In this document: positions 26,131 through 34,627 of the stretch, one piece after another
How the letters are laid out: each line of letters starts with the position of its first letter
How positions within the stretch are numbered: the stretch's first letter is position 1
NCBI RefSeq assembly: GCF_009689005.1
Contig: NZ_AP021879.1
Location: forward strand, 6,357,724-6,421,723
Direction of reading: 5' to 3'
DNA length: 64,000 nucleotides
Origin: Desulfosarcina ovata subsp. ovata
Lineage (GTDB): Bacteria; Desulfobacterota; Desulfobacteria; Desulfobacterales; Desulfosarcinaceae
Position numbers and translations under genes: made by a program
The notes under the pieces: generated by a model
Seen by the model: only the letters and a program-made list of their open reading frames with translations
Databases searched by the model: none
What the model was told of the DNA's origin: nothing

Positions 26131-26378
26131 GGCATCACTTATGTTCGCTGAAAGGGTCGGGCAGGGCGACCGCGTTTTGTGCAACTTCTGCCGCGACCTA
26201 TGGGTAAGAGATTGAATGGCAACTTTTTACGGAACCATTATTATCATGGCGGGATAGTACATGGGCAGACAAAAGCGTGTCAAGACGATTTTGGCGTTCC
26301 TAAAAATCATGGTGTGCCCATAAATCCGGTGCTGCATACCGGGTCGATTGCACCAGCCCATCCACCGAGGAGGATTCC

Positions 26379-26876
26379 ATGACGGAAAGCAATACCCTGG
26401 ATATTCTGAAAAACGCCATCTTGCTGGAAAAGCGGGGCAAGGCGTTTTATCGCATGGCGGCCGGCCAATCCACCAATGCCGACGTGAAGGCCTTTTTTGA
26501 GACCATGGCGGACGAGGAGGTCCAGCACGTCAAGATCCTTTCCGATCAGTACAAGGCGTTCAGAGAGACCGGCAAATTCAGGGCACCGGAAACCGCAAGT
26601 ACCGGAACCATCAGCCGGAACGTATTGACCCCGGAGGTCAAGGCACGGATTGCTGCTGCGGATTTTGAAGCCGCGGCCATTTCGGCGGCCATGCTGATGG
26701 AAGAGCGGTCCATTGCCCTTTATTCCGGCCGCGGACAGTCTGCCCAGGATCCGGAAGAGAAAAAGCTGTACCGGTGGCTGGCCGAATGGGAAAAGGAGCA
26801 TCTTGAATTTCTCGCCGCCATCGATGCGGAACTTAAGGAGCGGATCTGGAACGACAACGGCTTCTGGCCGTTCTGA
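26379..26876 (+). CDS. Ferritin-like (rubrerythrin-type) diiron protein
   Basis: This 165-residue four-helix protein has the diiron ligands of the rubrerythrin/ferritin-like family: LEKRGKAFYRMAA (first Glu), ADEEVQHVKIL (E-x2-H), LMEERSIALYSG and EKEHLEFLAAID (E-x2-H). No C-terminal rubredoxin domain follows. These proteins handle peroxide or iron. It starts at ATG 26379 with GAGGAGG upstream, and is divergent from the DtxR-type gene, suggesting iron-responsive expression. It ends about 75 bases before the promoter of the riboswitch-controlled TonB operon. Confidence 0.9.
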   Translation: MTESNTLDILKNAILLEKRGKAFYRMAAGQSTNADVKAFFETMADEEVQHVKILSDQYKAFRETGKFRAPETASTGTISRNVLTPEVKARIAAADFEAAAISAAMLMEERSIALYSGRGQSAQDPEEKKLYRWLAEWEKEHLEFLAAIDAELKERIWNDNGFWPF

Positions 26877-26949
26877 CCGACCCGGATGCGGATGCCCGTA
26901 AAAAAAGATCGGGCGAGGAATGCGGGGTCTGTTGTTACCAAATTTATGT

Positions 26950-26977
26950 TGACATTTTTTTCCACTCCGCTATTTAT
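26950..26977 (+). promoter_or_regulatory. Sigma-70 promoter of the riboswitch-TonB2 operon
   Basis: A consensus -35 (TTGACA, 26950-26955) is followed after 16 bases by TATTTA (26972-26977). It lies directly before the cobalamin riboswitch, so transcription would start near 26984. The same layout precedes the other three riboswitches in this window. Confidence 0.7.
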
Positions 26978-26982
26978 GCAAA

Positions 26983-27145
26983 TTGTTCAGGTGCTCATAA
27001 CGAAGCTTAATAGGGAACCCTGTGAGAATCAGGGATGGGCCCACCGCTGTGATCGGGGACGACCGCTGCAACAATGCCACTGGCCGAAAGGTCGGGAAGG
27101 CGCAGCCATTAGATTGATCCGAAAGTCAGAAGACCTGCCTGGGTA
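26983..27145 (+). promoter_or_regulatory. Cobalamin riboswitch 1 (upstream of TonB2-type operon)
   Basis: Aptamer hallmarks are in order: AGGTGC (near 26990), the GGGAACC/GTGAGAATC segment, GGGCCCACCGCTGTGATCGG, GGACGACCGCTGC and GCCACTGG, GGGAAGGCGCAG, and the B12 box AGTCAGAAGACCTGCC at 27124-27139. These match the adenosylcobalamin-binding class. An intrinsic terminator follows at 27218. It controls the DUF3450-TtpC-ExbB-ExbD-TonB operon rather than a receptor gene. A MITE copy has inserted between the switch and the first gene. Confidence 0.95.
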
Positions 27146-27217
27146 AATGAGGAAACGTTAGCGTGGACGGCAGCGTGGTCCCTCAATTGAATTTCAATCT
27201 GTGGGTAAAAAAGGGAT

Positions 27218-27259
27218 ATCCCGGATCGTATGGTTTATACGGCCCGGGATTTTTATTTT
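27218..27259 (+). terminator. Riboswitch 1 expression-platform terminator
   Basis: The stem ATCCCGG...CCCGGGAT encloses a second helix (GTAT/ATAC) and is followed by TTTTATTTT. It should form when the aptamer binds cobalamin, stopping transcription before the TonB operon. Confidence 0.88.
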
Positions 27260-27303
27260 GAGGCGTAGCATGGTCGGTTGTGCCCCATCGATTTTATATT
27301 CGC

Positions 27304-27410
27304 TATAGTGTTTAAGATAATGTTTTTGGCAAGGCCAGAGGGAGGAAGCTGTATAAGTCATACCGCGACGACCGATAACGCCGCCCAAAAACATTATCTT
27401 GAATGCTATA
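27304..27410 (+). repeat. Inverted-repeat element (MITE-like), copy 2
   Basis: A 107-base element bounded by TATAG...CTATA, with internal complementary ends AAGATAATGTTTTTGG and CCAAAAACATTATCTT. It shares its core (GGCAAGGCCAGAGGGAGGAA, CGACCGATAACGCCGCC) with the copies at 13592 and 59366. It sits between riboswitch 1 and the DUF3450 start, 26 bases before the ATG, so it lies in the leader of the operon and could influence read-through or mRNA stability. Confidence 0.9.
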
Positions 27411-27436
27411 TTAATTACGGATCAGGAGCGTGATTA

Positions 27437-28210
27437 ATGTTCAGAAAAAAGATCCTGTTGGTCATGTTGACCGGTTCGCTTTTATTTTCGACCGTCTTGC
27501 CGGCTATCGGCAGCGATACCGAAGCACGTATCGAACGACCGGTGCGGCAATCCATCGACACCCGTCAGGCCACGCAGGACGCCGAGGCGAAGTGGCGCCA
27601 GGACAAGGAGAAACTGACTCTTCGATTCGAAAAGTTGCAGGCAGAGCAGAAGCAGCTTGAGGCAAGCAAGGCGACCCTGGCCGGGGATCTCGAATCGACC
27701 CGGGCGAGAATTGCGGCCAAGGAAAAACAGTTGTCCGATATCGAACAGATATCCAGCCAGATCCAGCCGTTTCTGGGTGAGATGGTCGGAGTGCTGAAGG
27801 AGACCGTTGCCGGCGGCAGTCCATTCCTGCTGGCTGAGCGGGAGAAACGCATCGGCAACCTCGATCATTTGATGAACGACCCGGAAGTCTCCGTCAGCGA
27901 GAAGTACCGCAAAGTCATGGAAGCGCTGCTGGTGGAGGCGGAATACGGGTGTACCATCGAAACCTACCAGGAAAGCATTTCCGTCGACGGTCAGCGCGTA
28001 TTGGTCGACATTTTTCGCCTGGGCCGGATCAGTCTTTTTTATCAGTGCCTGGATCGCCAGCATTGTGGATTTTACAATGTCGCCACCGGCGGGTGGCAGG
28101 CCCTTCCCGCCACTTACAATCCGGACATTCATGCCGCCATTGATATGGCGGCCAAACGCAAGCCGGTGGAACTGATCAATCTGCCATTGGGAAGGCTGGT
28201 GGTTAAATGA
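27437..28210 (+). CDS. DUF3450 periplasmic coiled-coil protein of TonB2-type system
   Basis: This 257-residue protein has a signal peptide (about 1-26, LVMLTGSLLFSTVLPAIG), a long coiled coil (about 45-110, WRQDKEKLTLRFEKLQAEQK, then KQLEASKATLAGDLESTRAR) and a C-terminal globular part. It matches DUF3450, which heads the Vibrio/Shewanella TonB2-type operons and is thought to work in the periplasm with the ExbB-like TtpC. GGAGCG precedes ATG 27437. Its stop overlaps the next start (ATGA). Expression is presumably repressed by cobalamin through the upstream riboswitch. Confidence 0.88.
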   Translation: MFRKKILLVMLTGSLLFSTVLPAIGSDTEARIERPVRQSIDTRQATQDAEAKWRQDKEKLTLRFEKLQAEQKQLEASKATLAGDLESTRARIAAKEKQLSDIEQISSQIQPFLGEMVGVLKETVAGGSPFLLAEREKRIGNLDHLMNDPEVSVSEKYRKVMEALLVEAEYGCTIETYQESISVDGQRVLVDIFRLGRISLFYQCLDRQHCGFYNVATGGWQALPATYNPDIHAAIDMAAKRKPVELINLPLGRLVVK

Positions 28211-29643
28211 AAAAAATCGTTTTTAGCCGATTCCCGGTGCTGTTGATGGTGATCGCCATGGCGCTCCCCGCTGCCGCCGGTGACATGCGGGAACTTCAGA
28301 TCCAGGCCCAGGAAGCCCGGCAAACACTGATTAGGGATGCGGCGGCGGAAAAGGCGGCTGCCGAAGCGGCGGCGGCCGAGAGCCGGGCACGGATCATGAA
28401 GGACCGGGTGTCGCTGGAAGCGGCCATTGCCGCACTTGAATCGGCCAACCGCAGTTTGGAAAAAACGGTTGACACCATGGATGCGGAATATCGTCAATTG
28501 GTCGACAGGGAAGGGCAGCTTTCCGAGAAGCTGACCCGGACGGACAGCATGATCAACGAACTGGTCGGTGTGATCCGCGTCAACGCCAAAGACGTCGACG
28601 GGTTGATCACCCAGAATCTGCAATCCGCCATGGGTGGCACCCCCCCATCGTTTCTCCAGGCGGTTGCGCAGGAGTCGCGGTTTCCCGGCATGGACGACGT
28701 CCGCGCCCTGGCCCGGGGACTGCTCGATCAGATCGAAACGACCAGTGAGGTGGCGATGCAAAAAGGGACCATCATCGACCGGGCCGGTCGGGACGTCGAC
28801 GCCGATGTGCTGCTCCTGGGGCCGTTTACGGCAGCCTACCGGATCGGTGATGAAACGGGTTTTTGCAACTATTCCGCGGCCGGCAGAAAGTTGTACGCCC
28901 TTTCGCGCCTGCCCACCGGGCGCATGCAAAACCATCTCGAACGCTATATGGATGGGGAGAGCGATGTGGTTCCCATGGATATTTCCCGCGGCGGAGCGTT
29001 GCGTCAACTGACCCATGAACTCAAGCTTTGGGAACAGGTCCCCAAGGGCGGTCCGATTGTGTGGCCGATTCTGCTCATCCTGGCCGTGGGCATTCTGATC
29101 GTCATCGAACGGATTATCTTCCTGGTGCGCAAACACCTGGATGCCGATGGGCTGGTTCGCACCATTGAATCGCACTGCCTTAAGGAAGATTGGCCCGCCT
29201 GTGAAACGGTGTGTGACCGGCATGCCAATATACCGGTGGCCAGGGTGGTCAAAGCCGGGTTGACGTGCTGTGACATGCAACGGGAAGAGATGGAAAATGC
29301 GCTTCAGGAAGCCATCCTGAGGGAGATCCCACCCATGGAGCGGTTTCTCTCTACCCTGGGGATGCTGGCAGCGATCGCCCCCCTGATGGGCCTTTTGGGT
29401 ACGGTGACCGGCATGATCGATACGTTTCATGTGATCACCCTGCACGGCACCGGCGACCCGCGCCTGATGTCGGGAGGCATCTCGGAAGCCCTGGTCACCA
29501 CCATGCTGGGACTTACGGTGGCCATTCCCCTGATGCTTTCCCAGACACTGCTCAGCCGGGCCGTGGACAAGAAAATCGGCGAAATGGAAGAAAAGGCCGT
29601 CGCCCTGGTCAACATCATCCATAAAAGCAGAGGGAAGCGGTGA
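28207..29643 (+). CDS. TtpC-like MotA/TolQ/ExbB protein with periplasmic domain
   Basis: This 478-residue protein resembles TtpC of the Vibrio TonB2 system. It has a signal sequence (about 1-24), a coiled-coil periplasmic region (about 25-125, EAAAAESRARIMKDRVSLEA), an intermediate globular domain, and a C-terminal TolQ/ExbB proton-channel domain (about 280-470) with IVWPILLILAVGILIVIERI and IAPLMGLLGTVTGMIDTF, then VTTMLGLTVAIPLML. TtpC is needed alongside ExbB/ExbD for energy transfer to particular outer-membrane receptors. It overlaps both neighbours by four bases, giving tight coupling. Confidence 0.9.
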   Translation: MKKIVFSRFPVLLMVIAMALPAAAGDMRELQIQAQEARQTLIRDAAAEKAAAEAAAAESRARIMKDRVSLEAAIAALESANRSLEKTVDTMDAEYRQLVDREGQLSEKLTRTDSMINELVGVIRVNAKDVDGLITQNLQSAMGGTPPSFLQAVAQESRFPGMDDVRALARGLLDQIETTSEVAMQKGTIIDRAGRDVDADVLLLGPFTAAYRIGDETGFCNYSAAGRKLYALSRLPTGRMQNHLERYMDGESDVVPMDISRGGALRQLTHELKLWEQVPKGGPIVWPILLILAVGILIVIERIIFLVRKHLDADGLVRTIESHCLKEDWPACETVCDRHANIPVARVVKAGLTCCDMQREEMENALQEAILREIPPMERFLSTLGMLAAIAPLMGLLGTVTGMIDTFHVITLHGTGDPRLMSGGISEALVTTMLGLTVAIPLMLSQTLLSRAVDKKIGEMEEKAVALVNIIHKSRGKR

Positions 29644-30251
29644 TCGACGCATTGTCCATCGAGTACTTTCGCCTGGAGGCATATATGCGCGCCGGCGGGG
29701 TGACCATGCTGCCGCTGGCCCTGGTCAGCCTGGCCATGTGGCTGCTGATCGTGGACCGGGCCCTCTTTTTCAGACGCCTGTACCGCAAGAACATGCCCCT
29801 TAACATCGCCAGCGTCCATCTGCGGGAAAACCGCATGCCGGACCCGCGTCGTTATTGTGGTGCCGTTTCCATGGTGGTGGCCGGTTTTATCCAGCGGCGC
29901 AGCAATGACCGACGGTTGGACCGGTTTATTCTTGATGAAACCGTTTTGACCATCAACCGGTCACTGAACGACCACCTGGCCGTCATCGGTGTTCTGGCCG
30001 CCATTGCGCCGCTTTTGGGGCTTTTGGGCACGGTCACCGGCATGATCGACACTTTCGATATCCTCTCCGTTTTCGGCACGGGCAACGCCAAAGGGATGGC
30101 CGGCGGTATTTCGGAAGCCCTGATCACGACCCAAACCGGCCTGTTGGTGGCGATTCCCGGCCTGTATATGAAGGGGTTTCTGGATCGCCGCGCACGTAAC
30201 TTGCAGCAGCGTGTCGCGCGGACCGGCTATTACCTGAGAAGACAGATCTAG
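29640..30251 (+). CDS. exbB: ExbB-type proton channel subunit
   Basis: This 203-residue MotA/TolQ/ExbB family protein has three membrane helices (GGVTMLPLALVSLAMWLLIV near the N-terminus; AVIGVLAAIAPLLGLLGTVTG; SEALITTQTGLLVAIPGLY) and the conserved loop DTFDILSVFGTGNAKGMAGG. With ExbD it forms the inner-membrane proton-driven motor for TonB. It overlaps the TtpC-like stop by four bases and is followed ten bases later by exbD. Confidence 0.93.
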   Translation: MIDALSIEYFRLEAYMRAGGVTMLPLALVSLAMWLLIVDRALFFRRLYRKNMPLNIASVHLRENRMPDPRRYCGAVSMVVAGFIQRRSNDRRLDRFILDETVLTINRSLNDHLAVIGVLAAIAPLLGLLGTVTGMIDTFDILSVFGTGNAKGMAGGISEALITTQTGLLVAIPGLYMKGFLDRRARNLQQRVARTGYYLRRQI

Positions 30252-30261
30252 GAGCGAAACG

Positions 30262-30681
30262 ATGATGAACATCTCTGCGGCTCGCCGCAGGAACCGAGCC
30301 GTTACGGAACTGAACATCGCGCCACTCATCGATATGGTGTTTATCCTGCTGATCTTTTTTCTGGTCAACACCAGCTTCACCAAGGAAACCGGGATCGATG
30401 TCAGCCGCCCCACGGCCTCCACGGCAGTGGTCAAGAACAAGGCCACGATTTTGATCGCTGTCGATTCGCACAACCGGGTTTTCATGGACCACCGGGAGGT
30501 CGATCCCCGGGCCGTGCGGGCCAATGTGGAACGGGCGCTGGCCGAAAATCCGGAAGGTGCCGTGGTGGTGGTGGCCGATAAAGCCAGCAGCACCGGCATG
30601 GCCATCCAGGTAATGGACGGCTGCCGCATGGCCGGTGCGAAAAATGTTGCCCTGGCGGCCAGCGTTCCCCAGGACCAGTGA
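30262..30681 (+). CDS. exbD: ExbD-type motor subunit
   Basis: This 139-residue protein has a single N-terminal membrane helix containing the essential aspartate (LNIAPLIDMVFILLIFFLVN, residues about 17-36) and a periplasmic domain ending in MAIQVMDGCRMAGAKNVALA. ExbD works with ExbB to use the proton gradient for TonB. Two consecutive ATGs (30262, 30265) follow GGAGCG. It is one of six genes in the riboswitch-headed operon. Confidence 0.93.
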   Translation: MMNISAARRRNRAVTELNIAPLIDMVFILLIFFLVNTSFTKETGIDVSRPTASTAVVKNKATILIAVDSHNRVFMDHREVDPRAVRANVERALAENPEGAVVVVADKASSTGMAIQVMDGCRMAGAKNVALAASVPQDQ

Positions 30682-30730
30682 TGCGGTTGTCTCAACAATG
30701 GCGCAGAAGAGGTTTGGCGTGCAGGACACA

Positions 30731-31441
30731 ATGACCCGGCAGCCCGGGAATAACAATTATTTTCAAAGCGCTGCCCGCCGCCAATGGGCAACCTGGCTCT
30801 TCTCCGGTGTCATCGCCGCCGGGCTGAACCTGGTGCTTTTTCTGCTGATGCCTCACCTGGTGGACTCCACGCCGTCAAGGACGGCCATGGACGCACTGGT
30901 GCCCCTGATCAATGTGGTCCGGATCAAACGGCCGGACAGCCCGGTTAAGAAACAGACCGTCAAGCCCCCGAAACCACCGGAAACCAAGCCGGTTCACCAG
31001 CCGGACGCGTCTCCCCGCAGGCCGCTGCGCGCCAAATTGACGTTGCCGTTTGAAATCAACCCGCGTCTTCCCGGAGCGCCGAACAGTTTGGTCCTGCCAC
31101 CAATGGAAAGTGCACCACCGGTGGATGCCGGTGCACTGTCGGCCCCTTTCTCCGCCGGGCAGCTGGACGCCCCCCTGACGACACTGACCCGTATCCCGCC
31201 GGTCTATCCCATGAGCGCCAGGCGGCGCGGCATCGAAGGCTGGGTCAAGGTTCGCTTTGTTGTCGATGAGCATGGTCAGGTCGGCAACATCACGATTCTG
31301 GCGGCCGAGCCGGCCGGGCTTTTTGAACGCAGTGTGGAGCGCTGTGTCAGCGCCTGGCGTTTCAAACCCGGCACGGTGTCCGGCATGCCGGTCAGGACCA
31401 GCGTGGAAACGACCATCCGGTTTGAACTGGAGCAGTCATGA
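30731..31441 (+). CDS. tonB: TonB energy transducer
   Basis: About 236 residues from ATG 30731 (AGGA five bases upstream); a longer frame back to 30635 overlaps exbD and is less likely. It has one N-terminal membrane helix (WLFSGVIAAGLNLVLFLLM), a proline/lysine-rich periplasmic linker (KKQTVKPPKPPETKPVHQPD), and a C-terminal TonB domain (YPMSARRRGIEGWVKVRFVV, ERCVSAWRFKPGTVSG). It couples the ExbBD motor to outer-membrane receptors, presumably the corrinoid/tetrapyrrole receptors encoded downstream. Confidence 0.93.
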   Translation: MTRQPGNNNYFQSAARRQWATWLFSGVIAAGLNLVLFLLMPHLVDSTPSRTAMDALVPLINVVRIKRPDSPVKKQTVKPPKPPETKPVHQPDASPRRPLRAKLTLPFEINPRLPGAPNSLVLPPMESAPPVDAGALSAPFSAGQLDAPLTTLTRIPPVYPMSARRRGIEGWVKVRFVVDEHGQVGNITILAAEPAGLFERSVERCVSAWRFKPGTVSGMPVRTSVETTIRFELEQS

Positions 31442-32760
31442 GCATGCCAAAACTTCATCGTGGATGGCGGCTCGCTTTACTGCTGATCATGCTGGCGTTT
31501 CCGGTGGGGGTGTCGGCCGTTGACAACTCCTCCCGGCAGCCCATGCCGCCGGCGGTGCGGCTGGTGCTGGCCAGGATCAGTCCGATGATCAAGGCCGAGG
31601 ATTACCCGCATGCCGTTGAGGCCCTGAAAGCGTTTAAAGCCCGCGCAGAATCGTCCGGTGGTACCGACGGTGATCATCCGGAAATCGGTTTTGCCTTGGG
31701 CAATTGCTATCTGATGCTGGAGCAGCATGCATCTGCCGTTGCCGCTTACAAGCGGGTGGTGGCCCGCGATGAAACCCATACAGCGGCCTGGTTGAACATG
31801 GCCAAGGCCTGTTATGAGCTGGAGCAGTACGCCGATGCCGGGCGCGCTTTTGAAAAAGGGTATGCCACGGCCACCGAAAAATCACCGCAGACCCTGTACT
31901 ACAGCGCGGTCGCGCATATGCTGGCCGGGAATAACGCCCGCGCTGTGGATCTTTTCAGGCGCCTGGCGGACGCGCACCCCGATGCGCTCAAACCCGAATG
32001 GAAGGAAAACTGGGTTCAGTCCCTGCTGGCCATGGACCGGCCGCGCCAGGCCCTTCCGCTCATCCGTGACCTCGCCCGGGTCTATACGGGAGAAAAGAAG
32101 ATCCAATGGCAGGAGATCCTGCTCTATCAATACGTGCAGCTCGATATGCCCAAGGCGGCCATCGCCCTTGCCCAGCGGCTGACCCGCCAGGCGCCTACCG
32201 TGGCCAAGTGGTGGAAAGCGCTGGCCCATGTCCAGCTGTCTGCTAGAAAGGAGGCGGCGGCCCTGGCCGCCCTGACCATATACAGCTACCTGACGCCGCT
32301 GTCCCTGGATGAGAAAAAACTGCTTGCCGATCTCAATCTGCAACTGGGCATACCGGTCAAGGCCGCGCCCTTATACGAAGCGTATCTCAAGGAGAAACCG
32401 AATCCACGGGTGCTTGAACGCCTGGCCACGGCGTTCCAGCAAATGGGCCGTCCGGAAACGGCCCTGGCCAGGATCGACACCTTGGCGTCCCGGTCACACG
32501 ATCCTGCCCTGCAGTTGCTTAGGGGAGAACTGCTTTATGAGCTAAAACGATATGACGCGGCCGTCGTCGTCTACCGGCAGGTCGCCAGAGCAAAAGGCCG
32601 CCATGCCGGAAGGGCATGGCTGATGGCCGGGTACGCCGCCTGGCAGATGCACGACTGGGCGGCCAGCAAAAACGCGTTTGCCCACGCTGCCGAATATAAG
32701 GCTGAAAAGAGATCAGCCACCAATGCACTGCGCCAACTGGCGCAACAATCAGCCAACTGA
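31438..32760 (+). CDS. Periplasmic TPR-repeat protein of TonB2-type operon
   Basis: This 440-residue protein has a signal peptide (about 1-29, LALLLIMLAFPVGVSA) and many TPR motifs across its length (for example FALGNCYLMLEQHASAVAAY, WLNMAKACYELEQYADAGRA, GELLYELKRYDAAVVVYRQV). Its start overlaps the TonB stop (ATGA). A TPR protein commonly closes TonB2-type operons, where it is thought to help assembly of the TonB complex in the periplasm. It is the last gene before a 250-base gap. Confidence 0.88.
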   Translation: MSMPKLHRGWRLALLLIMLAFPVGVSAVDNSSRQPMPPAVRLVLARISPMIKAEDYPHAVEALKAFKARAESSGGTDGDHPEIGFALGNCYLMLEQHASAVAAYKRVVARDETHTAAWLNMAKACYELEQYADAGRAFEKGYATATEKSPQTLYYSAVAHMLAGNNARAVDLFRRLADAHPDALKPEWKENWVQSLLAMDRPRQALPLIRDLARVYTGEKKIQWQEILLYQYVQLDMPKAAIALAQRLTRQAPTVAKWWKALAHVQLSARKEAAALAALTIYSYLTPLSLDEKKLLADLNLQLGIPVKAAPLYEAYLKEKPNPRVLERLATAFQQMGRPETALARIDTLASRSHDPALQLLRGELLYELKRYDAAVVVYRQVARAKGRHAGRAWLMAGYAAWQMHDWAASKNAFAHAAEYKAEKRSATNALRQLAQQSAN

Positions 32761-33011
32761 GCTATCGTGACCGGACGATCACGTTTAATCTTACATAAAT
32801 AAATTCTTCTTTGGCCGCCATTGCAAGGAAGGCTGCTGCCTGCCTGTCAGAGATGACACCGCAGTGTTGCTTTTGCGGCGGATGTCTTCCGACACTATTA
32901 GTGCGCCATGACGGTGAAAAGGGTTTCATTTGGTGTTAATGCTTAGAAACACAAAGAAAAATGCATATGTTGTGTGAGCAACAAAGCGCTAATCGATCGT
33001 GAGGGGTTGTC
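32761..33011. other. Gap between TonB2-type operon and CcsA/ResB genes
   Basis: About 250 bases. I see a small hairpin-capable stretch (CGTGACCGGACGATCACG near 32766) and an AT-rich stretch that could hold a promoter, but no riboswitch, ORF or T-tailed terminator. The following genes may be read through from upstream or started here. Confidence 0.4.
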
Positions 33012-33809
33012 TTGCTGATCAGTCCGAAAATTCTTCTTTTCGGTGCTGCGGTTTTCTACTGCCTGAGTTTTTTTGCGGCAGTCATCTGGGCCCGGCGAAA
33101 CGGAGCGGGGCGGTACTTTCTTTATGCCGGCCTGTTGCTCAACGCCACGGCAGTGGTGCTGCGCTATCGGCTGGCCTGGCCCATGCTGCCCATGTATTTC
33201 GGCTCCGCGGTACTGCCGCTGGTTCTCGGCGCAATGGCGGCCTGCAGCCGGCCCCCATCCGGAGAAGGGATTCGCGTCCGGCAACGGGTCCTGGCGCTGG
33301 TCGCGATACTCATGGCGGCGGCGATTGTTTTCCCCAAGGACTTCTATATCCCATTCATCAAATCCCGAATCTTGCCGGCCCATCTTTTCTTCTGGTTCGG
33401 CGAGGTGGGCAAGGCCTGTTTTCTCGTTGCCGGCGCCTGGGCCACGGTGGAATTGAGATGGAAAAAGGAAGCATCGGAAAATGGACGGGGAGGGGCGCGG
33501 CAAGAGGGAGCAGCCGTTCCCCATCTTCACTACATGCGCTGGACGGTCTGGGGGTTTGCCTTATGGACGTTTTCCATGTTCAGCGGTGAGATTTGGTCCT
33601 ACCTGGGATGGGGGACGCCTGTGGTCTGGGATGACCCGACCATCACGACCACGATGGCCACCTGGTTTTTCTACATCTGCCTGCTCCACCTGCACCTGAC
33701 CGGTTCATGGTCGGCACGCAGCCGCAATCTTTATGCCGCCGCCGGTGTGGTCGTCGTCATTGGTCTGAATTGTCTGCCGAACCTGGGACCTTTTCGATGG
33801 CCGTTATGA
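33012..33809 (+). CDS. CcsA-like (cytochrome c assembly/haem handling) membrane protein
   Basis: This 265-residue protein probably starts at TTG 33012 (GAGGGG just upstream). Seven to eight membrane helices are evident. Near residue 195 it has a variant of the WWD signature of CcsA/CcmC/CcmF haem-handling proteins: MFSGEIWSYLGWGTPVVWDD, then PTITTTMATW. A C-terminal helix pair ends CLPNLGPFRWPL. CcsA partners with ResB/Ccs1 to deliver haem to periplasmic cytochromes, and the very next gene is ResB-like. Finding this pair inside a corrinoid import locus suggests a tetrapyrrole-handling job other than, or beyond, cytochrome maturation. The family is likely; the role is speculative. Confidence 0.7.
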   Translation: MLISPKILLFGAAVFYCLSFFAAVIWARRNGAGRYFLYAGLLLNATAVVLRYRLAWPMLPMYFGSAVLPLVLGAMAACSRPPSGEGIRVRQRVLALVAILMAAAIVFPKDFYIPFIKSRILPAHLFFWFGEVGKACFLVAGAWATVELRWKKEASENGRGGARQEGAAVPHLHYMRWTVWGFALWTFSMFSGEIWSYLGWGTPVVWDDPTITTTMATWFFYICLLHLHLTGSWSARSRNLYAAAGVVVVIGLNCLPNLGPFRWPL

Positions 33810-34615
33810 ACAGGATGCATCCGCTCTCCCGATTGTGGCACAAACTGGGCAGCATTCATCTGACGGTGGGGGTCTGTCTCGCGCTGACCGCCGATCTGGC
33901 CGTGGGATATGCCTGCCTGAATCGAAAAACGTTTATATTCCAGCCGTTGAACGACATCGGGCTGGCCTCCTGGATTCAGACCTACGGCAGACATCATTTT
34001 ATCCACACGGCATGGTTCTTCATTTTGCTGGGGTTATTGACCCTGCTGGCCATCAACACCCTGGTTTGTACCACCCAGCGCATGGTGTGGCTGGTTGCCC
34101 GGCGGAGGCATTTTCGCTGGTACCGGTTTGTTTTCAAACTGGCGCCCCACATCATGCATTATGCCCTGATCGTGATTCTGACCGGGTACCTGTGCAGTTA
34201 TCTGTTTGCCCAGGTGCTTGATGTGCGGACCCTGATTCCCGGCGTCGCCATTTCCCTGCCCGGCAACAGCTCCGCCCGGATCGTCATGACGGACTTTGAA
34301 CCGGTTTATTACGAGGCCGATCGCCTGCCCGCGTTCAAGGGGCGGGTCCTTTCTCCACGAGCCATATTGCAGCTCATCGATGCCTCCGGCCAACGCCGCG
34401 CCGTACTGACGGCAACGCGTCCCTTGCGATTCAACGGGTACGGTATTTTTCTCAAAGATTTTTCACCCAAGAAAAAGGATGGCGGAATGAACCGCTGCGT
34501 GCGCGTGGATATTACGATTCGCAATGATCCCGGTGTCCGTTTGTATCTGGCCGGTATCCTGCTGTTCAGTCTGGGCCTGGCCATGTATCTGATGGAACGG
34601 TTTATCCCAAATTGA
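33806..34615 (+). CDS. ResB/Ccs1-like membrane protein, short form
   Basis: 269 residues from ATG 33806, whose ATGA overlaps the upstream stop (ATG 33797 also possible). It has the ResB layout: helix one (LGSIHLTVGVCLALTADLAV), helix two (TAWFFILLGLLTLLAINTLV), helix three (HIMHYALIVILTGYLCSYLF), a periplasmic beta-rich domain (about 150-235, IVMTDFEPVYYEADRLPAF, YGIFLKDFSPKKK) and a last helix (YLAGILLFSLGLAMYLME). It is shorter than typical ResB (over 400 residues). It pairs with the CcsA-like gene and is followed 12 bases later by the importer lipoprotein gene, so the three are probably one transcript. Confidence 0.75.
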   Translation: MNRMHPLSRLWHKLGSIHLTVGVCLALTADLAVGYACLNRKTFIFQPLNDIGLASWIQTYGRHHFIHTAWFFILLGLLTLLAINTLVCTTQRMVWLVARRRHFRWYRFVFKLAPHIMHYALIVILTGYLCSYLFAQVLDVRTLIPGVAISLPGNSSARIVMTDFEPVYYEADRLPAFKGRVLSPRAILQLIDASGQRRAVLTATRPLRFNGYGIFLKDFSPKKKDGGMNRCVRVDITIRNDPGVRLYLAGILLFSLGLAMYLMERFIPN

Positions 34616-34627
34616 GGAAAACAATAG

